A DNA stretch of 16,692 bases from CAJGCS01 sp045589955 (GCA_045589955.1 JAZNQD010000057.1:1-16692); one strand, 5' to 3'; counted from the stretch's first letter, positions 7,528 through 15,106 are shown. Notes: generated by a model from the sequence alone, not told the origin. A program made the numbers and translations.

Positions 7528-7557
7528 AAAAAGCAACGAAAACAATTAATTCGTTAC
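7526..7557 (-). terminator. Intrinsic terminator after the DUF368 gene
   Basis: An 8-bp stem GTAACGAA / TTCGTTGC (one T-G pair) with a 9-nt loop (7533-7557) is followed by seven T residues on the minus strand. The TAA stop of the DUF368 gene (7554-7556) lies inside the 5' arm of the stem. Confidence 0.75.
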
Positions 7558-8387
7558 TTATTATTTTTTGTTATTAATCTGCCAATATTATAGCCTAATA
7601 CTAAAATAAGAAGTGAAATTAAAAGATGGTACGAAAATATGACATTTTTTATCAAATCAAATATCATTACTAGTAAAGAACCATATAAAAATCCTTTTGA
7701 AACAAGATCAAATGTACTAGGATAGCGCTTAGAAATTTTGTCAATAATTTTAGAAAATGCCAAAATGCCTAGCAAAAAGCCACCAAAAAAAGATAATAAA
7801 ACGACAAAATTCTCGTGCTGGAGCGTTTGAAATATTAAAAGTTGACTAATTATTTGTTTGATTGATTTAGAAAATAAATCATAAAATCCAAAAACAAAAA
7901 GAAACATTGAACCGCTTATTCCTGGCAATATTAAAGCTAAAGAACTGATACTACCAACAATAAAAAGAATTAAAATTGTCCAAATATCAATTTCTTTATC
8001 AAAAGATATTATGCGATAATTTCCTACCATATTAAAGATAATTGTAACCATTATCAACAATGCGATTAATAAATAAGACTTTTTATTTTGTATTTTTAAA
8101 CATTTTTTTCTATTAAAACCACTTATAATAAAGCCGATAAATAAACTTAAAAAAAGCCACTTAAACTTATCAAGGAATATAATGATAAGTGATCCAACAA
8201 ATATAAGCCCAATGATAATTCCTAAAATAAATAAGCAGTGTTTTTTTAGGATTTTTATTTTATAAAATGAACTAAAGATTTCTAACATATCATCATAAAC
8301 GCCTAAAGTCATGGCCATACTAGCACTACATAAACCTGGAATTACATAAGTAAGTCCAACTAATACACCTAATAACACCTTTTTCAA
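7554..8387 (-). CDS. DUF368 family membrane protein, possible polyprenyl-phosphate translocase (PopT-like)
   Basis: A 277-residue, very hydrophobic protein with about eight membrane segments. The DUF368 family is recognised from two repeat motifs: YVIPGLCSASMAMTLGVYD (residues 14-32) and LPGISGSMFLFVFGFYD (154-170). Members of this family (PopT) were shown in other bacteria to recycle undecaprenyl phosphate across the membrane for cell-wall synthesis; that role here is transferred by family. The first motif departs from the usual IPGxSGGT (here IPGLCSAS), while the second keeps LPGISGS. The start codon is TTG (8385-8387) with an AAAGTGAT ribosome-binding site 5 nt away; the first in-frame ATG would remove the first motif. 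Single-gene unit, divergent from the aro operon and closed by its own terminator. Confidence 0.85.
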   Translation of the reverse strand: MKKVLLGVLVGLTYVIPGLCSASMAMTLGVYDDMLEIFSSFYKIKILKKHCLFILGIIIGLIFVGSLIIIFLDKFKWLFLSLFIGFIISGFNRKKCLKIQNKKSYLLIALLIMVTIIFNMVGNYRIISFDKEIDIWTILILFIVGSISSLALILPGISGSMFLFVFGFYDLFSKSIKQIISQLLIFQTLQHENFVVLLSFFGGFLLGILAFSKIIDKISKRYPSTFDLVSKGFLYGSLLVMIFDLIKNVIFSYHLLISLLILVLGYNIGRLITKNNK

Positions 8388-8462
8388 AATTAATCACTTT
8401 CTTTTTTTAATAAATTGTTATATAATTATATTAATAAAGAAAAGGAAATATGAGGAATTTAT
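8388..8462. promoter_or_regulatory. Divergent promoter region between the DUF368 gene and the aro operon
   Basis: The 75-bp gap contains the perfect palindrome TATAATTATA (8421-8430), which supplies a TATAAT -10 on both strands: 8421-8426 for the aro operon and 8425-8430 for the DUF368 gene. Matching -35 boxes are poor on both sides (for aro, TTTCTT at 17-nt spacing, 8398-8403). There is no room for a T-box or other riboswitch. The aroA ribosome-binding site GAGGAA lies at 8452-8457. Confidence 0.55.
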
Positions 8463-9791
8463 ATGAATTATACAATATATCCTAAACCCTTATCAGGTGT
8501 TATAAACGCACCTTCTTCAAAAAGCATTATGCATCGTGTTTTAATATGTGCAAGTTTTGCAACTGGGACTTCAATCATTGAAAATCCACTATACTGCTAT
8601 GATACATTAAGCACTATGTCAGCCTTAGAAGAAATTGGTGTTACTTTTAAAAAAGCCGATGATAAATTATTAGTAATCCCACCAAAGACTTACACAATTC
8701 CGTCTAAGGCCATTGAGTGTGATAATAGTGGTTCAACAATTCGTTTTTTAATGACACTATATGCTTGTTTATTTAAAAGCGTCGTTTTTAAAGGTGATGA
8801 GCGTCTTCTTGAACGTATTGAAACAGAAGATATTACCGAAATACCTTTTGAATACTACATGACAAAAAATTCAATTACTGTTTCAAATGTCCGTGAAATC
8901 AATAATTTAACACTTCACACAAAGAATACCTCACAATTAATTTCCGGAATTCTTCTTTTAATTGGAATAGTTAAGCGAAAAGGGAAACTTCATATTATTT
9001 CAAATGAAGATGAATTAGATCCTTATGTCGAATTAACCCTTGATGTTATGTCTAATTTTGGTGTTAAATACGAAATAACTCATCATGAAAATCTTTACAC
9101 AATTTCGATTAACAAACATTTAAATAATATCCATCATGAGTTTTCAAAAGCATATTTAAAACCAAGTCATTACTATATTGAAGGCGATTACTCTTCTAGC
9201 GCATTCACCCTATCACTTGGACTTACAGGTGATAATGTAATTGTTAAAAACTTATATCAAACATCAAAACAAGGTGATAAAGCTTTCATTAATATTGTCG
9301 AAGAAATGAATGGACAATTTCAAATTGGTATTGATGCAATTAGATCTTTAAAATCTAATCTCATTGGAACATCAATCGATTTAACCTTCAATCCTGATTT
9401 AGGTCCCGTTCTTATGGGGCTAGCATCAGTTGCAAGAGGAATAACAAAAATCACTAATTTTGAACGACTTGAATTAAAAGAATCAAATCGTATTACAAAA
9501 ACAATTGAAATTTTAACAAAACTCGGTGCAGATATTACCTTAGTTGATAAAGAAATCATCATTAATGGCAAACCAAACCTAAAAGGGGGAGTTGTAATTG
9601 ACCCTTACAATGACCATCGTCTAGCAATGATGGTTGTCTCATTAACAAGTAAATATCTAGAAAGAGTTACAATTCTTAATGCAGAATGCGTTAATAAATC
9701 ATATCCAAATTTCTGGGAAGATTATCGAAAATTAAATGGCATCGTTGTTGATGCAAATCTCGATGAATTAAGTGGTGAATATAATGAATAA
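8463..9791 (+). CDS. aroA: 3-phosphoshikimate 1-carboxyvinyltransferase (EPSP synthase)
   Basis: It transfers the enolpyruvyl group of PEP to shikimate-3-phosphate, the sixth step of the shikimate pathway. The 442-residue protein has the family's active-site set: SSKSIMHR (18-25, with Lys20, Ser21, Arg25), NSGSTIR (88-94), a GDERLLER segment (111-118), TSQLISG (156-162), GDYSSSAF (241-248), catalytic Asp312 in PDLGP, LKESNRI (338-344) and DPYNDHR (380-386). The Asn in KESNRI and the Phe after NSGSTIR (where E. coli has Pro101) resemble Gram-positive, class II-like enzymes. The ATG at 8463 follows GAGGAA by 5 nt. First gene of the six-gene aro operon; its stop overlaps the aroB start by 8 bp. 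Confidence 0.97.
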   Translation: MNYTIYPKPLSGVINAPSSKSIMHRVLICASFATGTSIIENPLYCYDTLSTMSALEEIGVTFKKADDKLLVIPPKTYTIPSKAIECDNSGSTIRFLMTLYACLFKSVVFKGDERLLERIETEDITEIPFEYYMTKNSITVSNVREINNLTLHTKNTSQLISGILLLIGIVKRKGKLHIISNEDELDPYVELTLDVMSNFGVKYEITHHENLYTISINKHLNNIHHEFSKAYLKPSHYYIEGDYSSSAFTLSLGLTGDNVIVKNLYQTSKQGDKAFINIVEEMNGQFQIGIDAIRSLKSNLIGTSIDLTFNPDLGPVLMGLASVARGITKITNFERLELKESNRITKTIEILTKLGADITLVDKEIIINGKPNLKGGVVIDPYNDHRLAMMVVSLTSKYLERVTILNAECVNKSYPNFWEDYRKLNGIVVDANLDELSGEYNE

Positions 9792-10776
9792 TGTCATAAA
9801 TTATCCAAATAACACAACTATATTTCACCATGAAAAAGGAATTTTAAAAAATGGTTTATTTTTTGTAAAGACAAATCGTAAATATTTAATCATCGTAGAT
9901 AAAAATGTTTATAATATGCATGACTATTTATTTAAAAATATTCCTGATAATCTATTAATTTATCCATTAAACGCTACTGAGAGCAATAAAAGTATTGAAG
10001 AATACACAAAAATCATTGACTTCTTACTTGATAAAAAATTTAATCGTAATGATGAAATCATTGCGATAGGCGGAGGAATTACAACTGACTTAGCATCATA
10101 TGTTGCATCAACATATAAACGTGGTATTAAAATTACTTTAATTCCCACTACACTACTTGCGATGGTTGATGCTTCAATCGGAGGAAAATGTGGTATCAAT
10201 TATCATAGTTTTAAAAACCAAATTGGCACATTTTATCTTCCCTATCAACTAATTATTGATGAATCATTCCTTGATACTCTTTCAAAACAAGAGTTCAATA
10301 ATGGTTTTTCGGAAATTGTTAAATATGCTTTAATTCAAGATAAAGAAATGTTTAAAGCAATCGAAGAAAACAACTACCAAATCGAAGATTTGATTAATCG
10401 TTGTATTGAAATAAAAGTAAATATCGTTAATAACGATCTTTACGATAATAACATTCGTAAAATTCTAAACTTTGGACACACTTATGGTCATATCATCGAA
10501 AGTCACTCAAACTATAAAATCTCTCACGGACATAGTGTAGCTATTGGTATGGTCAAAGAATTAAGTAGTCAAGTATTAAAAGAAAGAGTTATCAAAGTCT
10601 TAGAAACAAGATTTGATCTTAACTACCAAATCACTAAAGAAGATATCAAAAAATATCTTATTCAAGATAAAAAAATAGGGAATAACACGATTGATGTCGT
10701 TCTTATCGACAAAATCGGTCAAGCAAAAATAATCAAAAAGAAAGTCGAGGAGTTAATCGATGAATACATTTGGTAA
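9784..10776 (+). CDS. aroB: 3-dehydroquinate synthase
   Basis: An NAD-dependent, metal-dependent cyclase that turns DAHP into 3-dehydroquinate (second step). The 330-residue protein is slightly shorter than the usual 340-370. Motifs counted from the chosen start: GGGITTD (96-102) for NAD binding, PTTLLAMVDASIGGK (121-135), metal ligands Glu177 (SEIVKYA), His232 (NFGHTYGH) and His248 (SHGHSVAIGM). An in-frame GTG at 9772 would add four residues, but the ATG at 9784 is preceded by a GGTGA ribosome-binding site at a good distance, so it is preferred. It overlaps aroA by 8 bp and aroC by 17 bp, indicating translational coupling. Confidence 0.96.
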   Translation: MNNVINYPNNTTIFHHEKGILKNGLFFVKTNRKYLIIVDKNVYNMHDYLFKNIPDNLLIYPLNATESNKSIEEYTKIIDFLLDKKFNRNDEIIAIGGGITTDLASYVASTYKRGIKITLIPTTLLAMVDASIGGKCGINYHSFKNQIGTFYLPYQLIIDESFLDTLSKQEFNNGFSEIVKYALIQDKEMFKAIEENNYQIEDLINRCIEIKVNIVNNDLYDNNIRKILNFGHTYGHIIESHSNYKISHGHSVAIGMVKELSSQVLKERVIKVLETRFDLNYQITKEDIKKYLIQDKKIGNNTIDVVLIDKIGQAKIIKKKVEELIDEYIW

Positions 10777-11842
10777 AAATATTCGTGTTTCTATTTTTGG
10801 TGAATCGCATGGATCACATATTGGTGTAACAATTGATGGATTTCCAAGCAATGTAGTTTTAGATGAAACATTAATTAAAAATAATCTAAAAAAACGTCAG
10901 GGAAATCAACAAATTTCGACATTGCGCCAAGAAGAAAATGAATATGAAATTATAAGTGGTATATTTAATAATAAAACAACCGGTGCTCCGCTAACATTTT
11001 TAATTAAAAATCAAGACATCGATAGTTCTTCTTACCAAGAAGGAATAATAAGACCAAATCATGGTGACTATCCAACATATATAAAACATATCGGTGCTAA
11101 CGATTATCGCGGAGGCGGTCATACTAGTGGACGTTTAACAGCTCTTTTAGTTATTGTTGGTTCACTTTGCGAACAAATATTAAGAAAACAAAATATTAAT
11201 GTTTATTCGCATATCAATAAAATAAAAGATTTAAGTGATGAAGAAATCGATGTTCAAACAAAAATATTAAAAATTAGTGAGTTCAAAGAAAATGACTTTA
11301 TGACCTCAACAAAACAACAAGAAAAAGCTGTCGAACTAATTATCAAAACGAAAGAAATGAACGATTCATTATCATGTGAAACCGAAACATTTGTTACTGG
11401 TGTACCAGTTGGTGTTGGAGAGCCTTTCTTTGATAGTTATGAAAGCATCCTTTCACATCTTCTTTTCTCAATCCCCGGATTAAAAGGAGTAATGTTTGGT
11501 AATTCAAACTTAATAAATCTTTATGGATCTGAACAAATTGATTCTTTAAGATATAATAATGATGGCGAATTAAATATTTTAAACAATAATCAAGGTGGTC
11601 TAAATGCCGGACTTACAAATGGAGGTATTATTAAATTTACTTCTACTTTTAAAGCTCCTTCAAGCATTAACAAACCAATTGATTCAATTAATATTAAAAC
11701 AAAAGAAAATATTCAAGTCCAAACAAAAGGGCGACACGATCCAATAATTGGTATTCGAGCTCTTCCAGTTATTAACGCAATTACATACTGGGCAACCCTT
11801 GATTTACTAATGGAGTTAAACAAATATGGCCAAATTAGATAA
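10760..11842 (+). CDS. aroC: Chorismate synthase
   Basis: A reduced-FMN-dependent lyase that converts EPSP to chorismate (last step of the shikimate pathway). Full length at 360 residues. Signatures are FGESHGSHIG (13-22, with His17), RPNHGDYPTY (98-107), NDYRGGGHTSGR (114-125), and GRHDPIIGIRALPV (324-337). The GGGHTSGR form resembles clostridial-type enzymes. The start ATG lies inside the aroB end with a GAGGAG site 8 nt upstream. No flavin reductase domain is present, so it belongs to the monofunctional class that needs an external source of reduced FMN. Confidence 0.97.
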   Translation: MNTFGKNIRVSIFGESHGSHIGVTIDGFPSNVVLDETLIKNNLKKRQGNQQISTLRQEENEYEIISGIFNNKTTGAPLTFLIKNQDIDSSSYQEGIIRPNHGDYPTYIKHIGANDYRGGGHTSGRLTALLVIVGSLCEQILRKQNINVYSHINKIKDLSDEEIDVQTKILKISEFKENDFMTSTKQQEKAVELIIKTKEMNDSLSCETETFVTGVPVGVGEPFFDSYESILSHLLFSIPGLKGVMFGNSNLINLYGSEQIDSLRYNNDGELNILNNNQGGLNAGLTNGGIIKFTSTFKAPSSINKPIDSINIKTKENIQVQTKGRHDPIIGIRALPVINAITYWATLDLLMELNKYGQIR

Positions 11843-13331
11843 ATTAAGACAACAAATTGATCAAATCGATTCATCAATTATGAAACTACTTGAAGAACGT
11901 TTTGATTTAACCAACAAAATTGGTAAAGAAAAACTTAAAGACAAAGTTGAAATAACTAATAAAGATCGTGAAGAAGAAATTATTTCTAAAACTTATGAAT
12001 TTAAATATCAAAAACAAATAGAAAATATTTATCAAAATATCTTTCAAATTAGCAAAAATATGCAAAAATTAAATAGTTATCTTCTGATAAAAGATTCTAG
12101 TTATTCTTATTCACCTGCTATTCATGCTCTTTTAGGCAATGAATATTATCAATGTTTGGAAGGAGTAAGTTTTGAACAATTTGTAACTGATGAAAGTTTT
12201 CACTTTAAAGGTGTAAATATCACAAATCCTTATAAACATGATGCATACCTTTATTGTTTAAATAACAATATTGAATTAGATTCTTCTGTTAAGAATACTG
12301 AAGTTGTCAATTTTGTCTTAAATGATGGAACAAATCTTAAAGCCTTTAATACTGATTATCAAGGTTTTAAAACCTTATTAGAAAATTATAATATTGATTT
12401 AAATAACAAACATGTGTTAATTCTTGGAAATGGCTCTACTTCTAAGACAGTAAAAGCTGTATGCAATGAGTATAACTATGCAAAATTAAACGTAGCTGTT
12501 CGAACAATTAAAGATCCAAGTGAAATTTACTTACATGATATTAATAAACTTCAAAAAATTGATATTGTTATTAATACCACATCTTATGGTGTCGCACCTT
12601 ACTTAGAACTAGATCCACTAATTGATTTATCACCTTTTAACCCCGAAGTAATTATTGATGTTAACTATAATCCATCTCGTAGTTCTTTAGCAATTGCTTA
12701 TCCTAACATCAAATATATTAATGGACTATTTATGCTAGTTGAACAAGCAAGAATTAGTGAAGAGCTAATTCAAGGTAAAGAGATTGATAATTCTAATACT
12801 AAAGATATAGTCAATAAAATAGCCCTTTCTACAACAAACATTAGTTTAATAGGTATGCCATTTTCTGGAAAAACAACAATTGGCCAAAAACTTAGTGCTA
12901 AATTAGGTAAATCTTTCTTTGATAGTGATATAATTTTAAAAGAAGAAAATCTATCACTTGCAAAACTTTTATCTCAAGGCTTTACTTTAGAAGATTATCG
13001 TGCTTATGAATCAAGTGTTATTGAAACTTTAGCAACAACACCTAGCTCAGTTATTTCAACTGGGGGCGGTGTTATTGAAAATCTTGATAACATCTTCTTT
13101 TTAAAACAAAAAGGGCCAGTTATTTTCTTAGATACGCCTTTTGATATTTTAAAGACACGTATCTCCAATAACCGACCACTTGTCAAGAATGAAAAAGATT
13201 TATTAAAGTTGTATGAGAGAAGATATAATAACTATCTAGAACATGCAGATATAGTTATTAAATGCGATAGTGATATTGACACAATTATTTCTTTATTGGA
13301 GGTCAAGATCCATGAATATTTTAATAATTAA
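11826..13331 (+). CDS. Trifunctional chorismate mutase - shikimate dehydrogenase - shikimate kinase
   Basis: One 501-residue polypeptide with three enzyme domains. Residues 1 to about 82 are an AroQ-class chorismate mutase (chorismate to prephenate); Arg8, Arg25, Lys36, Arg48 and Glu49 match the E. coli catalytic residues. Residues about 84-318 are AroE: shikimate-site residues Ser94 and Ser96 (SYSP), Thr133 and catalytic Lys137 (NITNPYK), Asn162, Asp177 (FNTD) and Gln307 (MLVEQA) are all present. The usual dinucleotide loop GxGGxxxA is GNGSTSKTV (201-209). A linker (about 319-336) leads to shikimate kinase (337-501) with Walker A GMPFSGKTT (343-351), Asp366/Asp368, Arg392, GGG (413-415), Arg450 and a lid RRY at 465-467. 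All three look catalytically competent. The ATG overlaps aroC by 17 bp and has GGAG 10 nt upstream. The AroE domain is about 235 residues, shorter than the usual 270-290. Corresponds to aroQ(CM)-aroE-aroK. Confidence 0.95.
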   Translation: MAKLDKLRQQIDQIDSSIMKLLEERFDLTNKIGKEKLKDKVEITNKDREEEIISKTYEFKYQKQIENIYQNIFQISKNMQKLNSYLLIKDSSYSYSPAIHALLGNEYYQCLEGVSFEQFVTDESFHFKGVNITNPYKHDAYLYCLNNNIELDSSVKNTEVVNFVLNDGTNLKAFNTDYQGFKTLLENYNIDLNNKHVLILGNGSTSKTVKAVCNEYNYAKLNVAVRTIKDPSEIYLHDINKLQKIDIVINTTSYGVAPYLELDPLIDLSPFNPEVIIDVNYNPSRSSLAIAYPNIKYINGLFMLVEQARISEELIQGKEIDNSNTKDIVNKIALSTTNISLIGMPFSGKTTIGQKLSAKLGKSFFDSDIILKEENLSLAKLLSQGFTLEDYRAYESSVIETLATTPSSVISTGGGVIENLDNIFFLKQKGPVIFLDTPFDILKTRISNNRPLVKNEKDLLKLYERRYNNYLEHADIVIKCDSDIDTIISLLEVKIHEYFNN

Positions 13332-13758
13332 TGGGCCTAATCTTAACTTATTAGGTATTAGAGAACCACACATTTATCAAAATAAAACTTATGAAGAATT
13401 AGTAAACTATTTAAATGATTTAGCTTTAAAACATCAAGTAAGTATTGAAGTATTTCAATCTAATCATGAAGGTGCAATTATTGATAAATTACATGAAGGA
13501 TATTTCAATCATGTTGATGCAATAATCATAAATCCAGGCGCATATACTCACTATTCTTATGCCATTAGGGATGCTATTTCAGCAATTTCAATCCCTACAG
13601 TTGAGGTTCATCTATCAGATATTAGTAAAAGAGAGAACTGGAGAAAAAATAGTGTAATATCTGAAGTTTGTACAAACACATTTGTGGGAGAGCATTTCCA
13701 ATCATATCAAAAAGCAATCGAATATATCATCAGCGAAAGGAACAATTATGCAAAATAA
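13312..13758 (+). CDS. aroQ: Type II 3-dehydroquinate dehydratase
   Basis: It dehydrates 3-dehydroquinate to 3-dehydroshikimate (third step); the family forms dodecamers. The 148-residue protein is of standard length. Motifs are NGPNLNLLGIREPHIY (7-22, with Arg17 and catalytic Tyr22), FQSNHEGAIID (48-58), INPGAYTHYSYAIRDAI (73-89, with Asn74 and His80), and VEVHLSDISKRENWR (97-111, with His100 and Arg111). An upstream in-frame start at 13270 was rejected because the ATG at 13312 has GGAGGT 8 nt before it and gives the family N-terminus. It overlaps the preceding trifunctional gene by 20 bp and the DAHP synthase gene by 11 bp. The symbol aroQ here means the dehydroquinase, not the chorismate mutase. 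Confidence 0.97.
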   Translation: MNILIINGPNLNLLGIREPHIYQNKTYEELVNYLNDLALKHQVSIEVFQSNHEGAIIDKLHEGYFNHVDAIIINPGAYTHYSYAIRDAISAISIPTVEVHLSDISKRENWRKNSVISEVCTNTFVGEHFQSYQKAIEYIISERNNYAK

Positions 13759-14518
13759 ATATCCTTTACTAAAAAACATTAATAATAACGCGTTAAAATC
13801 TTTAAAAATTGATAAGCATTTAATTATCGCTGGGCCTTGTGCGGTCGAAGACTATCAAAAAACCCTTGATATCGCAAAGTTTCTTTTAAAGAATAACATT
13901 AACTTCTTACGAGCTGGAGCTTTTAAACCAAGAACTTCCGTTCATGATTTCCAAGGTCTAGGTTTAGAAGGGTTAGAAATTTTAAAACGCGTTAAGGAAG
14001 AAACAGGAATTAAAATTGTAACTGAAATTACAGATTCAGCTTATCTTCCTCATTACGATTTTGTTGATATAATTCAAATTGGGGCGCGTAATATGCAAAA
14101 CTTCTCTTTATTATGTGAACTAGGAAAAACTAATAAACCTGTCATTTTAAAAAGAGGGTTCGGAAATACTTTAGATGAATGGCTTCGTGCAGCCGAATAC
14201 ATTGTTGCTCAAGGCAACTATAACATAATTCTTTGTGAAAGAGGGATTAAAACTTTCGAAAACTCAACAAGAAATACTTTAGACATTTCTAGTGTAGCTT
14301 TAATCAAAGAATATTTAAATGTACCTGTGATCGTTGATCCTTCGCATTCTGCAGGGCGTTCTGACATCATTCCTGCCTTATCAAAAGCAAGTATTGCGGT
14401 TGGAAGTGATGGATTAATTATTGAAGTACATCAAAACCCAAAAAAATCAATCAGTGATTCACAACAAGCACTTGATTATGAAACGTTTACAAAATTACTA
14501 AATACATTAAAACTTTAG
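13748..14518 (+). CDS. aroF: 3-deoxy-7-phosphoheptulonate (DAHP) synthase, type I-beta, core domain only
   Basis: It condenses PEP and erythrose-4-phosphate to DAHP, the entry step of the pathway. The 256-residue protein is a bare TIM-barrel of the I-beta/KDO8P-like subfamily: IAGPCAVED (27-35, metal ligand Cys31), AGAFKPRTS (56-64), QIGARNMQN (110-118), ILKRGFGNT (133-141), CERGIKTFE (163-171), DPSHSAGR (197-204, His200), IEVHQNP (225-231, Glu226) and SDSQQAL (236-242, Asp237). KPRTS and the Arg pattern favour DAHP over KDO8P synthase. It lacks both the N-terminal ferredoxin-like domain and the fused chorismate mutase used for feedback control in relatives. The ATG at 13748 has AAAGGAAC at a good distance; a GTG at 13682 was rejected. 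Last gene of the operon; its TAG stop lies inside the terminator stem. Confidence 0.95.
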   Translation: MQNKYPLLKNINNNALKSLKIDKHLIIAGPCAVEDYQKTLDIAKFLLKNNINFLRAGAFKPRTSVHDFQGLGLEGLEILKRVKEETGIKIVTEITDSAYLPHYDFVDIIQIGARNMQNFSLLCELGKTNKPVILKRGFGNTLDEWLRAAEYIVAQGNYNIILCERGIKTFENSTRNTLDISSVALIKEYLNVPVIVDPSHSAGRSDIIPALSKASIAVGSDGLIIEVHQNPKKSISDSQQALDYETFTKLLNTLKL

Positions 14519-14537
14519 AGCAATCTAAAGTTTTTTT
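14511..14537 (+). terminator. Intrinsic terminator of the aro operon, possibly bidirectional
   Basis: A perfect 8-bp stem ACTTTAGA / TCTAAAGT closed by a GCAA (GNRA-type) tetraloop (14512-14531) is followed by a T-run to 14537. The aro stop codon is in the 5' arm and the T-run overlaps the stop of the convergent pilin gene. Read on the minus strand the same hairpin is followed by TTTT, so it may also end the pilin transcript, less efficiently. Confidence 0.88.
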
Positions 14538-15102
14538 ATACTTCAAATTCATAAACTAAATCATTTTGAATAATTTTCACTTTTCTAATAAAGGCTGACT
14601 GATTAAAGTTAACCTTTGTAGTCATTATTTCTAAATGGTATTCAATTATCGTATTATCGCCTAAAGAAAGCGTCAAAGTACTTGGATAAAATTTATACTT
14701 TGATGAAATTGTTGCAGGGGAATAGTCAATCTGACAATCATCATATGCGAATTCAGAATTCACAAGTGTCTCATGAAGAAAATAATAAACAAAAGTTGTA
14801 TCCAATATATCAACAAATAACTCTTCTTCTGTTTCAATTTTCTTTATAAAGGGAACACGCAATTTGATATCCTTGGTTAAGGGAGTAGTTCCATAGAATT
14901 CAAATTGGTATTTATCATAAGTATCCAGAAAGACTTTTTCATACATTTTACATTTTTGTTCAAATACTAATTGACGATGTCTATTATATGTAACCATTAC
15001 AATAGGCAATGAGATGGAAGTTATAATACCAATAATCGCAATAACTACTAAAACTTCATAAAGAGTAAAACCTAAGTTATTTAGATTTTTTTTATTTTTC
15101 AT
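14536..15102 (-). CDS. Type IV pilin-like / pseudopilin protein
   Basis: A 188-residue protein with a short basic leader and a class III (prepilin) signal: NNLG^FTLYEVLVVIAIIGIITSISLP, with cleavage expected after Gly11, Glu at mature position 5 (residue 16) and a hydrophobic helix to about residue 36. The C-terminal part, rich in Tyr, Phe and acidic residues with beta-strand-like stretches, is not recognisable to me beyond the pilin N-terminus. By position after a ComGC-like pilin it may be a minor pilin of the ComGD-ComGG kind. It starts 4 nt after the upstream pilin's stop codon, with no clear Shine-Dalgarno, so coupling to the upstream gene is likely. It ends against the aro terminator. 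Confidence 0.8.
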   Translation of the reverse strand: MKNKKNLNNLGFTLYEVLVVIAIIGIITSISLPIVMVTYNRHRQLVFEQKCKMYEKVFLDTYDKYQFEFYGTTPLTKDIKLRVPFIKKIETEEELFVDILDTTFVYYFLHETLVNSEFAYDDCQIDYSPATISSKYKFYPSTLTLSLGDNTIIEYHLEIMTTKVNFNQSAFIRKVKIIQNDLVYEFEV

Positions 15103-15106
15103 AATA

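Noticed and set aside
8388..8462. T-box or other amino-acid-responsive leader for the aro operon
   Set aside because: The gap is only 75 bp, with the probable transcript start close to aroA; no T-box sequence, specifier hairpin or attenuator terminator fits.
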